20,214 bases of DNA, taken from NCBI GenBank assembly GCA_036001225.1, contig DASYUM010000324.1, forward strand, positions 1 to 20,214. Direction: 5' to 3'. This document shows positions 7,142-13,350 of the stretch, piece after piece (within the stretch, counting starts at the first letter, position 1; each line of letters opens with the position of its first letter). Under the pieces are notes generated by a model. That model had not been told where the DNA came from, made no database searches, and worked only from the letters and a program-made list of their open reading frames with translations. This DNA is from DASYUM01 sp036001225 (GTDB lineage Bacteria; Methylomirabilota; Methylomirabilia; Rokubacteriales; DASRDR01). Made by a program: the position numbers and the translations under genes.

Positions 7142-8017
7142 GTGAAGCGGCGGCGGGGCGCGCTGACGCCGTACTTCTTCCTCGCCCCCGGCCTGCTGCT
7201 CTTCACCGTCTTCCGCGTCTACCCGCTGCTCGACGGGCTTCGCCTGTCCTTCACCAACGCCAGGCTCGGCCGTGCCCAGCAGGCGTTCGTCGGACTGGCC
7301 AACTACGCGCGGCTCCTGGACGACACGCGGTTTCATACGAGCCTGTGGAATACCGCCTTCTACACGGTCGCCAGCACGCTACCCGTCCTCGCGATCCCGC
7401 TCGTCCTCGCGGTCGCCCTCAACCGGGGCGTCGCGCTGCGCACGTTCCTCCGCAGCGCATTCTTCTTCCCGTTCACGCTGTCCGTCGTGACCGTCGGCCT
7501 GACCTGGCTCTGGCTCCTCGACCCGGTGGTCGGCCCCTTCAACTACTACCTGAGGACGCTCGGGGTGCCGGTCCGTTCCTGGCTGGCCGATCCCGGCAGC
7601 GCCATGTGGGCGATCATCGTGACCACGGTGTGGTGGGTCACCGGCTATTACCTGGTCATCTATCTCGCCGGGCTCCAGGACATCCCGCGCGAGCTGTACG
7701 AGGCGGCGGCCATCGACGGCGCCAGCGGCTGGCGGCGCTTCTGGTCGATCACGCTCCCGCTACTCCGGCCGGTGCTGCTCTTCGTCTTCGTGACCCACAT
7801 CATCGGTTCGTTCCAGATCTTCGGACAGGTCTTCATCCTCACCCAGGGCGGGCCGGGCGACGCCACCCGGACGGTCGTCCAGCACCTGTACGAGACGGCC
7901 TTCGCGAACTTCTTCCACTTCGGTGCCGCCTCCGCAATGGCCTGGGTACTCTTCGCCGTGATCCTCGGCTTCTCGTTGCTCCAGTTCCGGCTCTTGCGCG
8001 GCCACACGGAATACTGA
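7142..8017 (+). CDS. Sugar ABC transporter permease, MalF/UgpA type
   Basis: 291 residues with about six predicted transmembrane helices. The first helix follows a basic KRRRG N-terminus, and a YPLLDGL segment follows that helix. The EAA loop that contacts the ATPase is at 187-206 (EAAAIDGASGWRRF, then LPLLRP). It is a CUT1-type partner of the adjacent permease. The start is GTG at 7142 with a G-rich stretch just upstream. No ATG lies close by in frame. Its TGA at 8015-8017 overlaps the ATG of an 11-codon open frame. Confidence 0.92.
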   Translation: MKRRRGALTPYFFLAPGLLLFTVFRVYPLLDGLRLSFTNARLGRAQQAFVGLANYARLLDDTRFHTSLWNTAFYTVASTLPVLAIPLVLAVALNRGVALRTFLRSAFFFPFTLSVVTVGLTWLWLLDPVVGPFNYYLRTLGVPVRSWLADPGSAMWAIIVTTVWWVTGYYLVIYLAGLQDIPRELYEAAAIDGASGWRRFWSITLPLLRPVLLFVFVTHIIGSFQIFGQVFILTQGGPGDATRTVVQHLYETAFANFFHFGAASAMAWVLFAVILGFSLLQFRLLRGHTEY

Positions 8018-8052
8018 TGAGCCGGCCCGGGCTTCCGAGGCTAGGCCAGTGA
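8017..8052 (+). CDS. 11-codon relay ORF between two permease genes (putative)
   Basis: The frame encodes MSRPGLPRLGQ. Its ATG overlaps the stop of the upstream permease (TGATG at 8015-8019). Its own TGA overlaps the GTG start of the downstream permease (GTGA at 8049-8052). The arrangement would let ribosomes pass from one permease cistron to the next. The segment ATGAGCCGG at its start resembles GTGAGCCGG at the true permease start, so it may be a duplicated start region rather than a functional peptide. Confidence 0.35.
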   Translation: MSRPGLPRLGQ

Positions 8053-8882
8053 GCCGGCGGGGGATGCTGACCGCGCTCATGATGGGCCTCGCCGTGCTAT
8101 GGCTCCTGCCGGCGATCTGGGTGCTGGTGACCTCGCTCAAGCTCACCCCGGACATCGTCCGCGTCCCCCCCGAGTGGATCCCGTGGCCGGCGACCATCGA
8201 GCACTACGGGGAGGTGCTCTTCAGCAGCTCGCGGACCGCCCGCATCGGCCGCGCCTTCCTCAACAGCGCGGTCGTCTCGCTGGGGACGGTCTTCATCGTG
8301 GTGGTGGCGAGCGCCATGGCCGCGTACCCGCTGGCGCGGATGCGGTTCCGCGGCCGGGGCCTGATCTTCGCCCTCCTGGTGGGCAGCCTCATGATCCCCA
8401 ACGCCGTCGTCCTGGTGCCCCAGTACGTGCTCACCCAACGGCTCGGCTGGCTCAGCACCTACCAGGGGCTGATCGTCCCGGAAGCCGCGATGACCTTCGC
8501 GTTCGGCGTGTTCCTCCTCCGGCAGTTCTTCCTGACGATGCCTCGGGAGCTGGAGGATGCGGCGCGGATCGATGGCGCGGGGGCCTGGGCCATCTTCAGC
8601 CGGATCCTGCTCCCCCTGTCGCAGCCGGTCCTCGGCGCGCTCGCGATCTTCGCCTTCCGGTCGGCGTGGAACGACTTCCTGTGGCCCCTGATCGCGGTGA
8701 ACAAGCCCGACATGTTCCCGCTGCCGGTCGCGCTGGCGTTGCTCCGCGGCGCCTACAGCTCGGAGTCCTACGGTCCGATCATGGCAGGCGCCACGCTCAG
8801 CGCCCTGCCGCTGCTCGTCGTCTTCCTGGTCGCCAACCGCCGCATCGTGGAGGGCGTGCGCCTCGGGGGCCTGAAGGGGTAG
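8049..8882 (+). CDS. Sugar ABC transporter permease, MalG/UgpE type
   Basis: 277 residues with six predicted membrane helices and the typical LLPAIWVLVTSLK first-helix boundary. The EAA loop is at 169-188 (EDAARIDGAGAWAIFSRILL). The WNDFLWPL segment near 212-219 is characteristic of MalG-type subunits. The start is GTG at 8049, supported by the overlapping stop of the relay frame and by the MSRRG basic N-terminus. This is the last gene of the importer operon and no ATPase gene follows. Its stop codon is only 2 bp from the stop of the convergent Nudix gene. Confidence 0.92.
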   Translation: MSRRGMLTALMMGLAVLWLLPAIWVLVTSLKLTPDIVRVPPEWIPWPATIEHYGEVLFSSSRTARIGRAFLNSAVVSLGTVFIVVVASAMAAYPLARMRFRGRGLIFALLVGSLMIPNAVVLVPQYVLTQRLGWLSTYQGLIVPEAAMTFAFGVFLLRQFFLTMPRELEDAARIDGAGAWAIFSRILLPLSQPVLGALAIFAFRSAWNDFLWPLIAVNKPDMFPLPVALALLRGAYSSESYGPIMAGATLSALPLLVVFLVANRRIVEGVRLGGLKG

Positions 8883-8894
8883 GCTCAGCTGAGC
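8883..8894. terminator. 12-bp perfect palindrome at a convergent gene junction
   Basis: GCTCAGCTGAGC lies across the 2-bp gap between the permease stop (8880-8882) and the Nudix stop (8885-8887). It could form a short hairpin in either transcript. It lacks a T-tract, so a terminator role is only possible. Confidence 0.2.
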
Positions 8895-9391
8895 GCGCGA
8901 AGCCGCGCGAAGATCTCGCGCGAGTCGGGGCAGAACTCCAGGCCCGCGTCGCCGAGCATCCGGTCGAGCCGGGCCGGGGTGACCCACGCGCTCCAGGCAA
9001 CCTCGGTGGCCTGGGGCCGCAGCGGCCCGTCCCAGGTGACCTCGTACACCGCGCCCCATGCCGGCTTGCCGGGTCCCCGGTACCGGTGCCGGAAGCGGAA
9101 GCGGGGCTCGACGCCGAGGATGCCCAGCTCCTCGGCGATCTCGCGCCGCGCGCAGTCGTCGTACGACTCCCCGCTCGCGCACACCCCGCCGGCGAAGACG
9201 TCGTAGGCGCCGGGGAAGACGTCCTTCGTATCGGTCCGGAGATGGACCAGGATCTCACCGGCCGCGTTGCGCACGAGGACGTACGTGCAGCGGTGCAGCA
9301 ACCCGTGCGCGCGCACCTCCCGGCGGGACACGGTCGCGATCACCCGATCGTCCTCGTCCACGACGTCGACGAGCTCGTCGGCGGGTCTCAT
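8885..9391 (-). CDS. Nudix hydrolase (YfcD / IPP-isomerase-like subfamily)
   Basis: 168 residues. A complete Nudix box G-x5-E-x7-R-E-U-x-E-E-x-G-U is at residues 69-91 (begins GVCASGE, ends REIAEELGI). The N-terminal ELVDVVDEDDRVIATVSRREVRAHGLLHR pattern is shared with YfcD and type-1 IPP-isomerase-like proteins, so the substrate may be a nucleoside or isoprenoid diphosphate. Sequence alone does not decide. It is cytoplasmic. The ATG at 9391 is 3 nt past the stop of the lactonase gene, so the two are translationally linked. It is the terminal gene of the long minus-strand run. Confidence 0.9.
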   Translation of the reverse strand: MRPADELVDVVDEDDRVIATVSRREVRAHGLLHRCTYVLVRNAAGEILVHLRTDTKDVFPGAYDVFAGGVCASGESYDDCARREIAEELGILGVEPRFRFRHRYRGPGKPAWGAVYEVTWDGPLRPQATEVAWSAWVTPARLDRMLGDAGLEFCPDSREIFARLRALS

Positions 9392-9394
9392 CGC

Positions 9395-10267
9395 TCAGCC
9401 GCGGAAGCGGACCTCCGGCAGGCCGCGAACGCCCGGCCGGAAGGCGAAGATCCCGCCCGCGAGTGGCTGCCCCGCGCGCTCGGCGGCGGAGAGGTTGATC
9501 GAGGCCGACGTCACGTAGAGCAGGTCGAGGTCAGGGCCGCCGAAGGCGGGGCAGGTGGGGCGCTGGACGGGGAGCGGGACGACGCGCTCGATCCGGCCGG
9601 CCGGGTCGAAACGCGTGAGTCGCCAGCCGTCCCAGTGGGCGAGCCACAGGAAGCCGTCGGCGTCCACCGTCGCGCCGTCGGGGGCGCCGTCGCCGGCCGG
9701 GATCTCGACGAAGGTCCGGCGGTTGGCGACCTCGCCGCGGGCCGGATCGAAGTCCCAGGCCCACACCGTCCGGTCGCAGGTGTCGGCGTGGTACATCGTC
9801 CGGCTGTCGGGGCTCCAGCAGAGCGCGTTGGAGCAGACGAGGCCGTCGACCAGCCGGTGGCAGGAGAGGTCGGCGTCGAGGCGGTAGAGGCTGCCGGTGG
9901 GTTCGGTCTCGGGGTCGTGCATGCTGCCCGCCCAGAAGCGGCCCTGGCGGTCGGGCTTGCCGTCGTTGAAGCGGTTCTCGGGCCGGTCGGGCTCCGGGTT
10001 GACGATCGCCGTGGTGCGGCCGGTGGCCGGATCGAAGAAGTGGAACCCCGACCGCATCGCGACGACGAGCCCGCCGGCCGCGCGCACGGCCAGGCAACCG
10101 ACGGCTTCGGCGACGGGCCAGCGCTGGTCGTGCCCGCTCGCGGGCTCGAAGCGGTGGATCTCCCGCCGCTTGATGTCGACCCAGTACAGGACCCGGTCGC
10201 CGGGATCCCAGAGGGGGCCCTCGCCGAGGAGCGCGTTGGCCGGCAGGACGCAGGTGACCTCGGTCAT
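9395..10267 (-). CDS. SMP-30/gluconolactonase-family sugar lactonase
   Basis: 290 residues, a six-bladed beta-propeller of normal length. The metal ligands of the family are present: Glu16 in GEGPLW, Asn147 in CSNALCWSPD and Asp197 in PDGATVD. Asn101 and Asp102 of RFNDGK, which contribute to substrate binding in relatives, are also present. Such enzymes hydrolyse aldonolactones (glucono-, arabinono- or xylonolactone) to the acids in oxidative sugar pathways. With GH51 and GH31 enzymes in the window, a pentonolactone is the natural guess, but no sugar dehydrogenase or aldonate dehydratase is nearby. AGAGGA sits just upstream of the ATG at 10267. It follows the DNA glycosylase gene after 68 bp and precedes the Nudix gene. 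Confidence 0.92.
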   Translation of the reverse strand: MTEVTCVLPANALLGEGPLWDPGDRVLYWVDIKRREIHRFEPASGHDQRWPVAEAVGCLAVRAAGGLVVAMRSGFHFFDPATGRTTAIVNPEPDRPENRFNDGKPDRQGRFWAGSMHDPETEPTGSLYRLDADLSCHRLVDGLVCSNALCWSPDSRTMYHADTCDRTVWAWDFDPARGEVANRRTFVEIPAGDGAPDGATVDADGFLWLAHWDGWRLTRFDPAGRIERVVPLPVQRPTCPAFGGPDLDLLYVTSASINLSAAERAGQPLAGGIFAFRPGVRGLPEVRFRG

Positions 10268-10285
10268 TTCGTCCTCTCCCGCGCG

Positions 10286-10296
10286 AGGGTAGCACG
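10286..10296 (-). promoter_or_regulatory. CGTGCTACCCT motif, possible -10 region of the lactonase gene
   Basis: On the minus strand the gap upstream of the lactonase reads CGTGCTACCCT, matching the motif at 4145-4155 in 10 of 11 bases. TACCCT fits the TAnnnT pattern. The implied start would give a leader of about 12 nt that just includes the ribosome binding site. No -35 consensus is seen. Confidence 0.25.
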
Positions 10297-10316
10297 CGGG
10301 TCACCAGCGGAGCGGG

Positions 10317-10334
10317 CCTCGACGGCCCCCGAGG
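10317..10334 (-). terminator. Hairpin after the DNA glycosylase gene
   Basis: CCTCG (10317-10321) and CGAGG (10330-10334) form a 5-bp stem around an 8-nt loop, directly after the glycosylase stop at 10336. An alternative GGGCC/GGCCC pairing uses the same bases. There is no T-tract. It may reduce but probably does not stop read-through to the lactonase gene. Confidence 0.25.
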
Positions 10335-10335
10335 G

Positions 10336-11616
10336 TCAGGGAGCCGCGCGTTGGGCGCGGGCCCGCGCGGCCAGCGGCGCCCGCAGCCGGCCCGGCACCA
10401 CGCGTCCGAGCCTCATCCGGTCGGCGCCGAGGAAGGTCGCCAGCGAGCCCAGCGCCTCCGCGAGGCCGGCGAGCGCCTGGTCCCGGTCGAGGGGATCGCG
10501 CGCGCCGGGCGGCGCCGCGCCGGCGGCGAACCACGGCTCGAAGTGCACGCTCGGGACCTCGAGTCGCCGCTCGCCGCGATTGGCCTTGGCATCGACGCGG
10601 CCGATCAGCTGGCCGTCGTGGAGGATCGGCAGCGTGTAGTAGCCATGCACGCGCCGGGGGCCCGGGGTGTAGACCTCGATCCGATAGGCGAAGCCGAAGA
10701 GCCGGGCGACCCGGTCGCGATGCCAGAGGAGCGAGTCGAACGGCGAGAGGAGGGTGGTCCCGTGGGCCGCAGCCCGCCGCCGGCCGGCGCCCGCGAGGGC
10801 CGGCAGATCACGGCTGAGGACGAACCAGCGCCCCGGCGTCCCCTCGACCTCGATCTCCATGACCTCGCCCCGCTCCCGCATCCCCGCGAGCGCCGCCCGT
10901 CGCACACCGGGGGCGAAGCGCGGGTAGCTCAGATACCGGCTCAGGTCCGCCTCGGTCGCCGCCCCCATGGCGTGGAGCGAGCGCTCGAGGTGCCAGCGCC
11001 GGAATTCCGCGGACGAGACCGGTTCGAGGCCGAGCACGCCGGGGATCGCCCGCTCCAGGAGGTCGTAGCGCTTCTGGAAGTGCCGGCGGGACTCGATGGC
11101 GAGCGCCCCGGTCATCCAGAGGTAGTGCAGCGCGTGCTGGACGGGCCGCCAGGCCCACCAGCCACCGGCGGGCCGCCGGCCTTCGAAGTCCGCGTTGGCC
11201 ATCGGCCCGTTGGCGCGGATCGCCTCCGTCACCGTCGCCAGCACCCGGGCGTTCCGCCGGAGCCACCGGGACCAGCCGGTGTGGCGGACGCGGTAGTCGA
11301 GCATCGCCCGCCGCCACCACGGCAGCATCGAGGTCGGGACCAGACAGGCGGCGTGGGCCCAGTACTCGAAGAGGAGCCGGCGCCGGTAGACCAGACGCTC
11401 CAATCGGGCTCGATCGTAGGGCCCGAAGCGGCTCCACAGCGTCAGGTGGTGCGCCCGGTCGATGACGTTGATGGAGTCGAGCTGGAGCCCGCCCACGTCC
11501 TCGACGAACCGGGTGAGCCGCCGGGGCGTCAGCCCGCGCGCCCGGGGCCGGGCGAGGTGCTGCCGCTCGAGGAACAGCGCGGCGACGGCGGGTAGGGCGA
11601 CCACCGGGCAGGTCAT
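10336..11616 (-). CDS. YcaQ/AlkX-type DNA glycosylase (winged-helix HTH_42 family)
   Basis: 426 residues. Proteins of this family are built of tandem winged-helix domains. The signature LQLDSINVIDRAHHLTLWSRFG begins at 44, with the catalytic-type Q-x-D motif at Gln45-Asp47. That form is found in E. coli YcaQ (AlkX), whereas the AlkZ branch has Q-x-Q. YcaQ unhooks interstrand DNA crosslinks and removes N-alkylated purines. Further family landmarks are EYWAHAACLVP, GVLGLEPVSS-like spacer and LLSPFDSLLWHRDR in the C-terminal third. The ATG at 11616 is 2 nt after the permease stop (TGAGCATG), so translation is coupled to a sugar transporter gene, an odd setting for a repair enzyme. The minus-strand open frame continues upstream to 12303 but there it overlaps the permease out of frame. 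Confidence 0.9.
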   Translation of the reverse strand: MTCPVVALPAVAALFLERQHLARPRARGLTPRRLTRFVEDVGGLQLDSINVIDRAHHLTLWSRFGPYDRARLERLVYRRRLLFEYWAHAACLVPTSMLPWWRRAMLDYRVRHTGWSRWLRRNARVLATVTEAIRANGPMANADFEGRRPAGGWWAWRPVQHALHYLWMTGALAIESRRHFQKRYDLLERAIPGVLGLEPVSSAEFRRWHLERSLHAMGAATEADLSRYLSYPRFAPGVRRAALAGMRERGEVMEIEVEGTPGRWFVLSRDLPALAGAGRRRAAAHGTTLLSPFDSLLWHRDRVARLFGFAYRIEVYTPGPRRVHGYYTLPILHDGQLIGRVDAKANRGERRLEVPSVHFEPWFAAGAAPPGARDPLDRDQALAGLAEALGSLATFLGADRMRLGRVVPGRLRAPLAARARAQRAAP

Positions 11617-11618
11617 GC

Positions 11619-12455
11619 TCAGCCCTGCACGGCCCCGAAGGTGAGGCCGCGGGCGACGTGGCGCTGCAAGAACACGGTCATGACGATGTTGGGGATCATG
11701 ACCAGCGTCGCCGCCGCGCTCATGTCGGAGTAGAGCGGCCCGATGTCGGTGTTGAAGCCGGCGATCACCACCGGCAGCGTCTTGGAGCGGATCCCGGAGA
11801 GGATGAGCGCGAAGAGGAACTCGTTCCACGAGACCAGGAAGGCGAAGATGGCGGCGACCACCACGCCGGGGGCGGCCAGCGGGAGCGTGACGCGGGCGAG
11901 GGCCGCCAGCCGCGAGCAGCCGTCCACCATGGCCGCCTCCTCCAGCTCGGCCGGCACCTCGTCGAAGAAGCCGATCATGAGCCAGGTCGAGAAGGGGAGG
12001 GCGAACGAGACGTAGGCCAGGATCAGGCCGACGTGGGTGTCGAGGAGCCCGAGGGCCAGCATCATCAGGAAGTACGGCATCACCAGCGCCACCCGCGGCA
12101 CCATGCGGGTCAGGAGGATGAAGAAGCGGAGCGCCCGCGACCCGCGGAAGGTGAAGCGCGCGAAGCCGTAGGCCGCCAGCGAGCCGAGGACGACCGAGCC
12201 CACGGTGGTGAAGGCGGCGACGATCAGGCTGTTGAGGAAATAGCTCGGGAACGGGATGTTGAACAGCACGCGGGCGTAGCTGGCCAGCACCGGCCGGAAC
12301 CACCAGGCCGGCGGCGTCCCGTAGAGGAGCAGCTCGGTCTTCAGCGACGCGGTGACCAGCCAGTAGATCGGGAAGAGCGTCCAGACCAGGATGACCGCCA
12401 CGCAGGCGTACACCAGCGCCGTCCGCCCCCGCCCGCCCCGCGTCCGCCCTACCAC
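11619..12455 (-). CDS. Sugar ABC transporter permease, MalG type (second importer)
   Basis: 278 residues with six predicted membrane helices. The first ends in PIYWLVTASLK. The EAA loop reads EEAAMVDGCSRLAALARVTLP, and the MalG-type SWNEFLFALIL segment follows. The chosen start is GTG at 12455, which overlaps the upstream permease stop (GTGGTAG) and gives a basic RTRGGRGRT leader. GTG at 12413 is an alternative but would start at the membrane segment. It would form a heterodimer with the preceding permease to import an oligosaccharide bound by the protein at 15097-16344. Confidence 0.9.
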   Translation of the reverse strand: MVGRTRGGRGRTALVYACVAVILVWTLFPIYWLVTASLKTELLLYGTPPAWWFRPVLASYARVLFNIPFPSYFLNSLIVAAFTTVGSVVLGSLAAYGFARFTFRGSRALRFFILLTRMVPRVALVMPYFLMMLALGLLDTHVGLILAYVSFALPFSTWLMIGFFDEVPAELEEAAMVDGCSRLAALARVTLPLAAPGVVVAAIFAFLVSWNEFLFALILSGIRSKTLPVVIAGFNTDIGPLYSDMSAAATLVMIPNIVMTVFLQRHVARGLTFGAVQG

Positions 12456-13318
12456 GCCCGCCTCGCGATCAGGCGCAGGAGCGCCCAGCAGAGCAGGGCC
12501 ACGAAGACGAGCGTCAGGACCGAGAGCGCGTTGGCCAGGCCGATGTGGCCGAGGCCGAACACGCGGTAGTTGAGGAGCTGGATCGTCTCGGTGGCCGTCC
12601 CCGGCCCGCCCCCGGTCAGGACGAAGATCGTGTCGAACTCGCGGAGGGCGTCCATCAGCCGGATGAGGACGGCCAGCAGCATGAGGTAGCGGAGGAGCGG
12701 CAGGGTCACGTACCAGAAGACCTGGACGGGCGTGGCCCCGTCCACCGCCGCTGCCTCGTACGGCTCGCGCGGCAGGGCCTGGAGGCCGGCGTGGATCACC
12801 AGGAACATGAACGGGATCGTCCGCCACGCGTCCACCAGGATCACCGAAACCATCGCGAGCGCCGGGGTCCCGAGCCAGAGCGGGCGCCCGAGGCCGAGGC
12901 GCGCCAGGTAGTAGTTCACGACGCCGAGGTCGGGGTGGAGGAGGAGCCGCCACATCATGGCGGCGACCACCGGGGTGATGAAGAGCGGGAGGAGGATCAC
13001 CGTCTTGAGCGCCTGGGCCCCGGCCAGGCGGCCGGCGAAGAGGAGGGCCATCCCGAGCCCGGCCAGGAACTCGAGAGGGACGGTCCCCAGCATGAACACG
13101 AGCGAGTTGGCCGTCCCCCGGACGACCTCGGGGTCGGTCAGCAGGCTCCAGTAGTTCTGGACGCCGACGAAGCGGATGTCCCGCGGCCGCGGCAGCCACC
13201 AGCGGTAGAGGCTGACGGCCAGCGAGTAGAGGAGCGGGAAGAGGTCGATCGCCAGCAAGAAGAAGAGCCCGGGCAGGATGAAGCCCAGGCTCTCGCGGGT
13301 CCGGCGGCGGAGCGCGAT
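12449..13318 (-). CDS. Sugar ABC transporter permease, MalF type (second importer), apparent AUC start
   Basis: 289 residues from the proposed start, the normal length. The basic leader ALRRRTRESLGF is followed by the first helix and PLLYSLAVSLYRWW. The EAA loop is at 188-207 (EAAAVDGATPVQVFWYV, then LPLLR). The start is unusual. No ATG, GTG or TTG occurs in frame between the first helix and the body of the upstream gene, and the nearest upstream ATG would add dozens of residues read out of frame through the glycosyltransferase. AGGAG lies 8 nt before an ATC at 13318-13316, exactly where a start is expected, so I annotate ATC. TTG inside helix 1 (FFLLA) or CTG at SLGF are less likely. The 5' end lies in a 120-bp direct repeat. 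Confidence 0.85.
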   Translation of the reverse strand: MALRRRTRESLGFILPGLFFLLAIDLFPLLYSLAVSLYRWWLPRPRDIRFVGVQNYWSLLTDPEVVRGTANSLVFMLGTVPLEFLAGLGMALLFAGRLAGAQALKTVILLPLFITPVVAAMMWRLLLHPDLGVVNYYLARLGLGRPLWLGTPALAMVSVILVDAWRTIPFMFLVIHAGLQALPREPYEAAAVDGATPVQVFWYVTLPLLRYLMLLAVLIRLMDALREFDTIFVLTGGGPGTATETIQLLNYRVFGLGHIGLANALSVLTLVFVALLCWALLRLIARRAW

Positions 13319-13350
13319 GCGCTCGGCTCCTCTACTCGGGCATGATCCGG
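13231..13350. repeat. 120-bp direct repeat, copy A (permease start side)
   Basis: This segment matches 14995-15115 at 110 of 120 positions with a single extra base in the other copy. It spans the last five to six codons and stop of the glycosyltransferase gene (ending R-I-M-P-E), the ribosome binding site, the ATC start and about 29 codons of the MalF-type permease. The two copies bracket the glycosyltransferase gene and lie in the same orientation, offset by 1764 bp. Confidence 0.9.

Noticed and set aside
8099..10639. An 846-codon plus-strand open frame opposite the Nudix and lactonase genes.
   Set aside because: It overlaps the permease out of frame and runs antisense to two genes with complete catalytic motifs. 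Its composition is that of a shadow frame.
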